DNA from: Saprospiraceae bacterium
GTDB lineage: Bacteria; Bacteroidota; Bacteroidia; Chitinophagales; Saprospiraceae
Assembly (NCBI GenBank): GCA_020630455.1
Contig: JAHDBK010000061.1
Span: forward strand, 1 to 11,913
Length of the DNA stretch: 11,913 nt
Direction of reading: 5' to 3'
In this document: in pieces, positions 1 through 6,427 of the stretch
How the letters are laid out: each line of letters begins with the position of its first letter
How positions within the stretch are numbered: the stretch's first letter is position 1
The notes under the pieces: model-generated
Databases searched by the model: none
The model's input: the letters and a program-made list of their open reading frames with translations, nothing else
What the model was told of the DNA's origin: nothing
Translations under genes and position numbers: made by a program

Positions 1-56
1 TGAAAATGTTTTCAATTGCTTTTGTGTTTTATATTATTAATATAATAAAAAAAATA

Positions 57-1451
57 TTATAAATGTATCACTTCGTCATAAGCGGCTGCGGTAGCTTCCA
101 TTACTGCTTCACTCATAGTCGGATGTGGATGAACTGCCTTCAAAATCTCGTGACCTGTTGTTTCTAATTTACGAGCAGCGACAATTTCGGCAATCATTTC
201 AGTTACATTCATACCAATCATATGAGCACCTAATAATTCACCATATTTAGCATCGTAAATTACTTTTACAAAACCTTCTTTTGCACCTGCAGCACTGGCT
301 TTTCCAGATGCAGAAAAAGGAAACTTCCCTACTTTGATATCATAACCTGCTTCCTTAGCAGCAGCTTCTGTATAGCCAACAGATGCTACTTCAGGAGAAC
401 AATAAGTACATCCTGGAATATTATTATAATCCATTGGTTCAGGATGATGACCTGCTATTTTTTCAACACAAATGATGCCTTCCGCACTAGCTACGTGAGC
501 TAAGGCAGGACCTTCGACAACATCACCAATTGCATAAATCCCTGGCACACTAGTTCTATAAAATTCATCTACTTTTATCAAGCCTCTATTGGTTTGAATA
601 CCTAAAGTTTCCAATCCAATATTTTCGGTGTTTGGCATTACACCCGTAGCAGAAAGTACAATATCACAATCGATAGTCGTTTCTTTGCCATCTTTATTGG
701 CTTTTACAAGAACTTTACAGCCACTTCCTTTGGTATCAACAGATTGAACGGCACTATTTGCCATTGTCTTAATACCCAATTTCTTGAATGATTTTTCTAA
801 TTCTTTAGAAACATCCTTATCTTCTCTAGGAACTAGACCATGCATATATTCAATAATAGTCACTTCTGTTCCAATAGCATTATAGAAATATGCAAACTCT
901 ACTCCAATCGCTCCTGCTCCGATAACTACCATTTTCTTAGGTTGTTTATCTAAACTCATTGCCTCTCTATAGCCAATTATTTTTTTGCCATCCATTGGTA
1001 CATTAGGCAATGCTCTCGCTCTAGCTCCTGTAGCTACTATAATGTGTTGAGCATCATAGGTAGTAGCTTTTCCATCTTTATCTGTTACTTCTACTTTTTT
1101 ACCTCTCAATAATTTACCATTACCATTGATGACTGTAATTTTATTTTTTTTCATTAAAAACTGAATTCCCTTACTCATTCCATTCGCTACTCCCCTACTT
1201 CTATTAATCATAGCATCAAAATCAGCTTTCGCATTAGTTACTTTAATTCCATAATCTTCTGCATGAGAAATATAATTGAACACTTGAGCACTTTTTAATA
1301 AAGCTTTGGTAGGAATACAACCCCAATTCAAGCAAATACCACCAAGTGATTCGCGTTCTACAACGGCTACATTCATACCTAATTGTGCTGCTCGAATTGC
1401 AGCTACATATCCTCCAGGACCTGTCCCAATTACGATTAAATCAAAATTCAT
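57..1451 (-). CDS. lpdA: Dihydrolipoyl dehydrogenase (E3, flavoprotein disulfide reductase)
   Basis: This cytoplasmic FAD enzyme reoxidises dihydrolipoyl groups with NAD+, as the E3 subunit of pyruvate, 2-oxoglutarate or branched-chain 2-oxoacid dehydrogenase, or of glycine cleavage. The 464-residue length is normal for the family. Visible motifs in order are the FAD Rossmann site GTGPGG (9-14), the redox-active disulfide CLNWGC (C40 and C45), the NAD site GAGAIG (178-183), the second FAD motif AIGD (307-310), and the C-terminal dimerisation domain with the catalytic pair in HPHPTMSE (H443, E448). All key residues are present, so it should be active. The ATG at 1451 puts the FAD motif at the usual distance from the N terminus. 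No E1 or E2 gene is adjacent, so the partner complex cannot be read from context. A 154-bp palindromic element ends 28 bp before the start codon and probably lies in the mRNA leader. Confidence 0.97.
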   Translation of the reverse strand: MNFDLIVIGTGPGGYVAAIRAAQLGMNVAVVERESLGGICLNWGCIPTKALLKSAQVFNYISHAEDYGIKVTNAKADFDAMINRSRGVANGMSKGIQFLMKKNKITVINGNGKLLRGKKVEVTDKDGKATTYDAQHIIVATGARARALPNVPMDGKKIIGYREAMSLDKQPKKMVVIGAGAIGVEFAYFYNAIGTEVTIIEYMHGLVPREDKDVSKELEKSFKKLGIKTMANSAVQSVDTKGSGCKVLVKANKDGKETTIDCDIVLSATGVMPNTENIGLETLGIQTNRGLIKVDEFYRTSVPGIYAIGDVVEGPALAHVASAEGIICVEKIAGHHPEPMDYNNIPGCTYCSPEVASVGYTEAAAKEAGYDIKVGKFPFSASGKASAAGAKEGFVKVIYDAKYGELLGAHMIGMNVTEMIAEIVAARKLETTGHEILKAVHPHPTMSEAVMEATAAAYDEVIHL

Positions 1452-1479
1452 ATATTAAGATTTTTAATGTTGAAAATTA

Positions 1480-1633
1480 GAGCATGTTTAAAAATTTATC
1501 ACAAGGAGAATCAATAGATTAAGGTTTTGGCGAAATAAATATTTTTGAGTTTATCGGGATAAACGATAAAATATTTATAAAGACAAGTTCTTAATATATT
1601 GATTCTCATAAAGATTAAAATTTAAACATGCTC
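1480..1633. mobile_element. MITE-like palindromic insertion element, non-coding
   Basis: The 154-bp segment begins GAGCATGTTTAAA and ends with its reverse complement TTTAAACATGCTC. It is flanked on both sides by the triplet TTA (1477-1479 and 1634-1636), which looks like a 3-bp target duplication. The two arms stay complementary without gaps all the way in, with about 58 of 76 positions pairing by hand count. They meet at a perfect central stem GTTTATC-GG-GATAAAC (1549-1564). There is no transposase gene, and no open frame of useful length crosses the element. Terminal inverted repeats, a short target duplication and no coding capacity are the hallmarks of a MITE. A GAG- terminus with a TNA-type 3-bp duplication resembles some IS5-family groups, but that assignment is inference. 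Only one copy is in this window. As RNA it would fold into one long hairpin. Confidence 0.72.
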
Positions 1634-1645
1634 TTAATTGAAGTG

Positions 1646-1653
1646 CAAATATA
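1646..1653 (-). promoter_or_regulatory. Candidate -7 box of the lpdA promoter
   Basis: On the minus strand this reads TATATTTG, an exact match to the Bacteroidota -7 consensus TAnnTTTG, about 195 bp upstream of the lpdA start. A TTG lies 14 bp further upstream, closer than the usual -33 spacing, so the -33 element is weak. Transcription would start at about 1640, just outside the palindromic element, and would carry the whole element into the lpdA leader. Confidence 0.4.
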
Positions 1654-1740
1654 GTAAGTGTTGAGTACAAAATATTGAGGAATACAGATTTAGTATATGT
1701 TTTTTATTAATATTAATAATAATAAACAAATAAAAACATC

Positions 1741-1766
1741 ATTAATAAAGAAAATTCTTTATTAAT
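1741..1766 (-). terminator. Perfect hairpin after the PH-like membrane gene, likely terminator
   Basis: ATTAATAAAGAA and TTCTTTATTAAT form a perfect 12-bp inverted repeat around a 2-base centre (1753-1754), extended by one C-G pair at 1740/1767. It begins 5 bp after the stop codon of the leftward gene at 1772-2851. On the minus strand it is followed by GATGTTTTTATTTG, a T-rich tail. The position suggests a terminator, although the stem is almost all A-T and therefore weak. Its core ATAAAGAAAATTCTTTAT (1745-1762) recurs exactly at 4991-5008, so it may instead be a protein-binding site. Confidence 0.45.
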
Positions 1767-1771
1767 GGAAT

Positions 1772-2851
1772 TCAATCTTTTGAAATTCTTTGAGCAATCA
1801 ATTCATAAAAATATTTAGATTTTTCATCTGAATCGAATTTCATATAAAACACTTGTTGATTACTTTTAGATTTATTAATACTAAATCCTTGTTTTAAATT
1901 GACTTTTATTCTAGGTGTTGGCATTAATTTAATATCCTTGATGTTTTGATAAGGGATTTCAAATATTACTTTTTTATTATAAATATAAATCATCTTTTTT
2001 GATGTCAAATAATAGGCTTCATTTTCATTGTCTTGATGCTCTAAATATTGCTCATTTTTTTCATCTATTATAGCCAATTTATTATCATGATAATAATTAC
2101 AATTTTTATCTAAAAAACTTTTGAAATGGGTTTTAAAATTTACAGCATTTTCAATCTGTTTTCTCAATTTTGATTTTAATTGACTTTCTTCTTTTAATAA
2201 TCCAATAAGCCTTGAATCATTCAATAAATAATTATTCTTTATTGCTATTATTTTAATATAATTTTTATTGAAACCTAAAGAATAATATTCTATTTCATAT
2301 ATACTTGATAAAGGAATCTTTTTATTAAAGCCCCATCTTTTGTAAATAACAAATGATTTATCACTTAACAAATAGTAAGCTCTAGTATTGATTACAATTA
2401 AAATAAATTTAATTGTTAATAATACACAAGATATATGTATTAAATAATCAATACTATCGAATAAAATATAAAAAAGTAATAGTAATAAAGGAAAACTTAG
2501 AATCAGCCAATCAACACAATATTTCTTTAAGGCAATTATAAATCTAAAAAAATCATCTATAGGACTTCTTTCTGGATTAGAAACGTAACTGATGGTAAAA
2601 TAGACTAATGAAACAGGAACTAAAGCTATTATAAATAATACTATAAACATTTCATCTAAAGAATAAAAATAGATAAGTAATACTAAAACTATAGAAATAA
2701 CCAACCAGTTTTTAAAATCGAATTCTTTTAACCAAAATTGTAATCTAAATTGTAGAGGTAAGTGTACTTTTTCTGACCATATTAACTTTTCCCCTTCAGG
2801 AATTTTTTCTGAATGGTAGTCATAATCTAATATGTCAGAATATGGAGGCAT
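1772..2851 (-). CDS. Four-helix membrane protein with two bacterial PH-like domains, unknown function
   Basis: I do not recognise a named family for this 359-residue protein. The sequence shows two hydrophobic hairpins (about 48-63 and 67-90, then 114-133 and 136-156). A segment follows at about 157-210 (start RAYYLLSDKSFVIY, then IPLSSIYEIEY) that has the strand pattern of a bacterial PH (bPH_2) domain. A charged linker (about 210-277) leads to a second segment of the same pattern (YYLTSKKMIYIY, then IPYQNIKDIKL, 280-350). The short conserved-looking N terminus (about 10-35) precedes the first helix, so both PH-like domains should lie on the same, probably cytoplasmic, side of the inner membrane. 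Bacterial PH-like membrane proteins are mostly uncharacterised. The gene is 86 bp downstream of the SDR gene. Its codons are especially rich in A and T. PH assignment is moderately confident, function unknown. Confidence 0.75.
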   Translation of the reverse strand: MPPYSDILDYDYHSEKIPEGEKLIWSEKVHLPLQFRLQFWLKEFDFKNWLVISIVLVLLIYFYSLDEMFIVLFIIALVPVSLVYFTISYVSNPERSPIDDFFRFIIALKKYCVDWLILSFPLLLLLFYILFDSIDYLIHISCVLLTIKFILIVINTRAYYLLSDKSFVIYKRWGFNKKIPLSSIYEIEYYSLGFNKNYIKIIAIKNNYLLNDSRLIGLLKEESQLKSKLRKQIENAVNFKTHFKSFLDKNCNYYHDNKLAIIDEKNEQYLEHQDNENEAYYLTSKKMIYIYNKKVIFEIPYQNIKDIKLMPTPRIKVNLKQGFSINKSKSNQQVFYMKFDSDEKSKYFYELIAQRISKD

Positions 2852-2937
2852 TTTTTATTATTAAATTAATAAAAAACAAAAAAAATTGCTCGCTATTTAG
2901 ATAAATGCTAATAAAAACTCTACTAAAAACTGCTCTT

Positions 2938-3645
2938 TTACAAATCTCCCAATTGAGGACGAAGGATGATATCTTCGACAACAGCGGAAGGACTGAGCAA
3001 GTAGGTTGATTTAATCATTTGAGCGACATCATGGGCTTGCATCAAGCGGGATTCAGGTAAATCAACTCCTTTCCATGAATCAGACCAAGTCGCACCAGGC
3101 AGTACGGATGTTACTCTAATCCCCAAGGGTTTCATTTCTTCTCGCAACACTTTAGAGAAGCCAAGCAAGGCAAATTTAGAAATGGAATAAGAACCACCAT
3201 TAGGATAGGCTATTTTACTTGCGACAGAACAGATATTAAAAACATGACCAGATTGTTGTTCTTTCATCATTGGCAAAATGGCTCTAGTCAAATGATAAGC
3301 GCTATATAAATTGGTATTCATCATGAGTTCTAGTTGTCCTTCTTTTTCCTCGCTAATTGCCCCAGGGATAAATACACCTGCATTATTCACTAAAACATCG
3401 ACTGTTTCAACTGTATCTTTTATTTTTTGTGCAAAATCTAGGACTTGTTCTTTTATACTCATATCAACAGTATAAGTATAAAAATTATTATTAGGATATT
3501 GTCCTATAATTTCTTCTTTGGTTGCTTGCAAATCGGTTGTATTTCTTGCACAAATGATGATATTCCATTGATTCATTTCTGCGAATGCCTTGGCAATAGC
3601 TTTGCCTATTCCTTTGCTTGCTCCAGTGATGACGACAGTTTTCAT
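2938..3645 (-). CDS. Short-chain dehydrogenase/reductase (SDR), classical type
   Basis: This 235-residue cytoplasmic NAD(P)-dependent oxidoreductase of the classical SDR family shows the cofactor motif TGASKGIG (7-14), an Arg after the second strand (R34) that favours NADPH, D61 contacting adenine, NNAG (87-90), and a complete catalytic tetrad: N112, S140, Y153 and K157 (YSISK). The C terminus ends LRPQLGDL. The length is a little below the typical 245-250 residues, with a short substrate lid around 185-205. The substrate cannot be inferred; a ketoacyl reductase-like or sepiapterin reductase-like role would fit the fold equally. It lies 50 bp downstream of the degenerate DUF937 gene with no G+C-rich hairpin between, so readthrough from that gene is possible. 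A perfect 18-bp palindrome (3644-3661) overlaps its ATG. The start is well supported because the Rossmann strand begins at residue 3. Confidence 0.92.
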   Translation of the reverse strand: MKTVVITGASKGIGKAIAKAFAEMNQWNIIICARNTTDLQATKEEIIGQYPNNNFYTYTVDMSIKEQVLDFAQKIKDTVETVDVLVNNAGVFIPGAISEEKEGQLELMMNTNLYSAYHLTRAILPMMKEQQSGHVFNICSVASKIAYPNGGSYSISKFALLGFSKVLREEMKPLGIRVTSVLPGATWSDSWKGVDLPESRLMQAHDVAQMIKSTYLLSPSAVVEDIILRPQLGDL

Positions 3646-3661
3646 AAAGAAATTTCTTTAT
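3644..3661. repeat. Perfect 18-bp palindrome overlapping the SDR start codon
   Basis: ATAAAGAAATTTCTTTAT equals its own reverse complement. The minus-strand ATG of the SDR gene (3643-3645) overlaps its end, so the site covers the normal ribosome-binding area. It differs from the pair at 1745-1762 and 4991-5008 only at the centre, where it has the same half-sites with two fewer central bases by overlap. It could be an operator, or a weak hairpin in the mRNA near the start. Nothing in the window shows which. Confidence 0.5.
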
Positions 3662-3695
3662 AATTTTATATTAATAATACAATTATAATTAATTT

Positions 3696-4943
3696 TTATT
3701 GAAGTTCAATATTTAAATTATTACTATTTCCTTTTGTTTGTATTCTATCTCTATTAATTCCTGCGTCCATCAAACCTTTTTTGACAGAAACTGCTTGAGA
3801 AAAAGTAGGCGCATTTACGATAATATTTGCAGCGGGTTGGGCTTTCATTGCATCGGCTAAATCTTTAATAATATAACGACTTGAAGAACTTATAATGGCT
3901 GTTCCCGACTTGAATTTCAAATCCGCTATTGCTAGATTAGCTCCACTACTTTTACTCGTTAATAAAGCCTCTACATCGCTTTTGAAATTTCCTCTATATT
4001 GAGGTGTTACGGGAGGATTACTCGTAGTATTTTCTTTTACTTCTGAGGTATTTGCTTTTGTTTTTTCATTTTCAACAAGTTCTTTAGATTTTTGCTCTTT
4101 ATTTTCTACTACTGCTTTAGTATTGCTACATGCTCTTATTGTAAATATTAATACCAACAAACCAATAATACCTCCTATAATCAAAGGCAACCATTTGCTT
4201 ATATTAGACGATTTTTTAGGTGCTTGAATTGTTGGTTCTACTACTCTTGGTGGCGGTGGCGGTGGACTAACAGGTTGGGGTGGTGGACTGACATTATAAG
4301 AATTGTTTATTGTTTTTACAGGTTCTTTTACTGGTTTATTAATAGTACTTACTAATACTTTTTCTTCTTTTTTAATGGGTTGGACTGGCTTTGCGGGGGC
4401 AATGTTAACCTCATTTAATATTTGATGACCCGAAAAACCATTGGGCAAAGCAGCTCCAATGTGTCCTTTTTGAGAACTCAACAATGACCTTAAAGCCGTC
4501 GCATCTAGATTTTGATTAGTAAATTGATTTCCAATAGTGCTCACTAATAATGGCATAGACATTTTTACCAAGCTCAAGGCAGAACCACTTTTGATATTTG
4601 CATAATCCGCCACTGCATTGATAAAATCATACTGTTTAGCTCCTATAAATTGGTTAAGCATATTAGCCCCTTGGGACATCAATTCATTGGTTTCTTTGCT
4701 TCCTGTAAACAAATTAGAGGTATAATTAAGAACAGAACCATCCATTCCCTTTTCTCTAAAAGCATTTTGGATTACATTAATTAAATCATTGGATTGAGCA
4801 TTCTTCGCGAAGACTGCCATTAAAGAAGGAAAAATAGCATCTGTTGCTTTTTCTATACTCCCTTTATTTTCATTAAGTAAAACAGATGCTTGTTCGTTGA
4901 GGTCTTTTCCCAACTGATACTTTAATAAATTAATAATATTCAT
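3696..4943 (-). CDS. DUF937/YidB-like membrane protein with a degenerate C-terminal OmpA-like domain
   Basis: This 415-residue paralogue of the next upstream gene has a DUF937-type helical domain at about 1-170 (start MNIINLLKYQLGKDL; the neighbour has MNLLSLLQDQVGSTL). It then has a proline-rich linker with a PPPPPP run (about 219-233), one transmembrane helix (250-269), a Lys/Glu/Asn-rich stretch (275-310), and a C-terminal segment (about 318-415) in the position of the neighbour's OmpA domain. That segment keeps a strand resembling the domain start (LKFKSGTAIISSSS) and the helix after it. It lacks the GHTDN motif, the LSxxRA helix and the final RRVDL strand, so the peptidoglycan-binding Asp and Arg are absent. 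Predicted topology is N-terminus in, C-terminus in the periplasm. It sits 209 bp downstream of its paralogue, behind a terminator, so it likely has its own promoter. The function of DUF937 is not established. Confidence 0.82.
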   Translation of the reverse strand: MNIINLLKYQLGKDLNEQASVLLNENKGSIEKATDAIFPSLMAVFAKNAQSNDLINVIQNAFREKGMDGSVLNYTSNLFTGSKETNELMSQGANMLNQFIGAKQYDFINAVADYANIKSGSALSLVKMSMPLLVSTIGNQFTNQNLDATALRSLLSSQKGHIGAALPNGFSGHQILNEVNIAPAKPVQPIKKEEKVLVSTINKPVKEPVKTINNSYNVSPPPQPVSPPPPPPRVVEPTIQAPKKSSNISKWLPLIIGGIIGLLVLIFTIRACSNTKAVVENKEQKSKELVENEKTKANTSEVKENTTSNPPVTPQYRGNFKSDVEALLTSKSSGANLAIADLKFKSGTAIISSSSRYIIKDLADAMKAQPAANIIVNAPTFSQAVSVKKGLMDAGINRDRIQTKGNSNNLNIELQ

Positions 4944-4965
4944 CTCTACTCTATTACGGTTTTCT

Positions 4966-4973
4966 CAAAAATA
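4966..4973 (-). promoter_or_regulatory. Candidate -7 box for the degenerate DUF937-OmpA gene
   Basis: The minus strand reads TATTTTTG, matching TAnnTTTG, about 23 bp before the ATG at 4943. No good -33 TTG lies at the expected distance. In so AT-rich a region a chance match is quite possible. If it is real, the palindromes at 4991-5008 and 5017-5048 lie roughly 25 to 80 bp upstream of the transcription start. Confidence 0.3.
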
Positions 4974-4990
4974 TTAGAACTCTCCAAATA

Positions 4991-5008
4991 ATAAAGAAAA
5001 TTCTTTAT
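4991..5008. repeat. Inverted repeat ATAAAGAA-AA-TTCTTTAT upstream of the DUF937 paralogue
   Basis: This 18-bp near-palindrome has 8-bp arms around AA, and pairing resumes beyond one mismatch (4986-4989 with 5010-5013). It is an exact copy of the core at 1745-1762 and closely matches the palindrome at 3644-3661. Here it lies between the candidate promoter and the 32-bp palindrome, upstream of a gene rather than after one, which argues against a pure terminator role for the motif. Confidence 0.5.
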
Positions 5009-5016
5009 CATTTAAG

Positions 5017-5048
5017 TTGTTGTTTTATTTATATAAATAAAACAACAA
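5017..5048. repeat. Perfect 32-bp palindrome in the gap between the paralogues
   Basis: The left half TTGTTGTTTTATTTAT (5017-5032) is followed immediately by its exact reverse complement (5033-5048), with no mismatch over 16 pairs. The outer TTGTTG/CAACAA ends carry the only G and C bases. It lies 74 bp upstream of the gene start at 4943, and 22 bp beyond the terminator of the previous gene. It has no T-run next to it on the minus strand, so it is not a normal intrinsic terminator. A dimeric regulator site or a structural hairpin would both fit. Confidence 0.6.
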
Positions 5049-5070
5049 AAATAGTGTAATTATTATATAA

Positions 5071-5111
5071 AAATAAAAAACAAAGTCCTTGATAGTACAT
5101 CAAGGACTTTG
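5071..5111 (-). terminator. Rho-independent terminator of the OmpA/DUF937 gene
   Basis: CAAAGTCCTTGA (5081-5092) pairs perfectly with TCAAGGACTTTG (5100-5111) around a 7-base loop, giving a 12-bp stem with five G-C pairs. On the minus strand the stem is followed by GTTTTTTATTTTTAT. It starts about 40 bp after the stop codon of the gene at 5153-6427. The T-run lies only on the minus-strand exit side, which fixes its direction. It should separate the two paralogues into distinct transcripts. Confidence 0.88.
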
Positions 5112-5152
5112 CCAAAAATTATTAAATTTTATAATATGTTATTATATTATGA

Positions 5153-6427
5153 TTATTTAATAAAATATAAATCGACTCTCCTGTTCGCCTCTTTTCCTTC
5201 ATCTGTTGTATTATCGGCAATTGGTTTTTCTTGACCATATCCTATTGCTTCAATTCTTTGATTAACCACTTTTCTTTGTAATAATGCGTTTTTAACTGTA
5301 TTGGCTCTATCTAAAGATAATTTTTTGTTATTAGCAGCATCACCAGTATTATCAGTATGTCCTTCAATTCTAATTTTAGTATCAGGATAAGCTGTTAAAA
5401 TAGCGGCTAAATTGTCCAATTGTGTTTTAGAAGCTTCTGTTAAATTAGCAGAACCTGTTTCAAAAGTTAATCCATCGAACGTAAAAGCTGTTTCATAATT
5501 TTTTTCATCTCCATTTAAGAAATTAACTACTTTTTCTCCAAATGAATTAGCTGCATAAGAAATTTCAGCACCTCCTGGCAAAGTAACTTTAGTTAAAGCA
5601 TCTTTAACTTTATCTACTGCATCTCCTGCTTTATCAGCAACATTACTAGCTACATCTCCCGCTTTATCAACTACATCTCCAGTTGTATTGGTTACCGTAT
5701 CGGCAGCATTATCAACAGCACTACAACCCGTACGAATTCCAAAATATCCTAAAGCTAATAAAACTAATAATACAGGCAACAACCATCTTAAGATAGAACC
5801 ACCTGCTTTAGCTCCTGCTTCCACTACGTCTCCACCAACTTCTACTGCTTTTCCGCCAACATTACTTACTGTTTCCTTAATATTATCTGCAAAACCTAAT
5901 AAACCACCTAAACCTGATAAACCTGAAGGCATTGCTGATTTTACGAAATCTTTTTGACTTCCTAATAAATTCATCAAACCAGCAGCATTAAGTCCTTGAC
6001 TGCTTACTTGTTTTCCTAACATTCCCATCATCATTGGTGCAGCCATTTTCATCAAAGATGAAGACGAACTTTCACTAACACCGCTAAACCTTGCTATTTG
6101 TTGAGTAATTCCGCCTAATTTATCACCTAATAAAGATGATAAAATTCCGCTTCCTGTTGACATTAAACCAGAAGTACTATCTCCACCACTAAATAAACCA
6201 CCGATATTATCTAGGATTCCTCCATTATGTCCCCCACTAGTAATCATATTTAATAATCCTGAAGCTCCGCTTTCAGAAGAACCTTTACTGATTAAACTTC
6301 CTAATAAGGTTGGCATAATGCCACTAAGTGCCGATTTTGTATTGTCTTCACTTTCTCCTAAAAATGAGCTAGCTTTTTGAGCTAATGTGCTACCTACTTG
6401 GTCTTGTAATAAACTTAATAAATTCAT
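5153..6427 (-). CDS. DUF937/YidB-like, single-pass membrane protein with a C-terminal OmpA peptidoglycan-binding domain
   Basis: This 424-residue envelope protein has a Gly/Ser/Leu/Met-rich DUF937-type domain (about 1-175) with several GGLL-like turns, then a short Val/Gly/Ala-rich segment (185-210). One transmembrane helix follows (about 212-230), with a Cys at 235. An alanine-rich amphipathic stretch (238-280) repeats units such as VVDKAGDVASNVADKAGD, reminiscent of LEA-type repeats. The complete OmpA domain (about 316-424) has EGHTDNTGD with D359, LSLDRA with R374 fifteen residues on, GYGQEKP, and NRRVDL near the end. D359 and R374 match the residues that hold diaminopimelate in OmpA proteins, so peptidoglycan binding is expected. 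There is no cleavable signal peptide. The likely topology is DUF937 in the cytoplasm and OmpA in the periplasm. A strong terminator follows the gene; rel is divergent, 272 bp upstream. Confidence 0.9.
   Translation of the reverse strand: MNLLSLLQDQVGSTLAQKASSFLGESEDNTKSALSGIMPTLLGSLISKGSSESGASGLLNMITSGGHNGGILDNIGGLFSGGDSTSGLMSTGSGILSSLLGDKLGGITQQIARFSGVSESSSSSLMKMAAPMMMGMLGKQVSSQGLNAAGLMNLLGSQKDFVKSAMPSGLSGLGGLLGFADNIKETVSNVGGKAVEVGGDVVEAGAKAGGSILRWLLPVLLVLLALGYFGIRTGCSAVDNAADTVTNTTGDVVDKAGDVASNVADKAGDAVDKVKDALTKVTLPGGAEISYAANSFGEKVVNFLNGDEKNYETAFTFDGLTFETGSANLTEASKTQLDNLAAILTAYPDTKIRIEGHTDNTGDAANNKKLSLDRANTVKNALLQRKVVNQRIEAIGYGQEKPIADNTTDEGKEANRRVDLYFIK

Noticed and set aside
1..56. Terminator after lpdA
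   Set aside because: TGAAAA-TG-TTTTCA (1-14) and an AT-only repeat around 30-46 can pair. The stems are short, and the T-run on the minus strand comes before them rather than after, so I do not call it.
1452..1771. An IS with its own transposase
   Set aside because: The palindromic element is only 154 bp and neither strand has a usable frame, so at most it is a non-autonomous element.
2852..2937. Terminator or promoter between the SDR and PH-like genes
   Set aside because: There is a T-run on the minus strand, but I found no matching hairpin and no TAnnTTTG box at a sensible distance.
3445..3663. Plus-strand open frame opposite the SDR gene
   Set aside because: It overlaps the conserved cofactor motif of the SDR on the other strand and shows no features of its own.
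5688..5957. Plus-strand open frame opposite the OmpA/DUF937 gene
   Set aside because: It is antisense to a well-supported gene and its Pro/Thr/Ser-rich product mirrors the Gly/Ala/Val-rich codons of the real frame.
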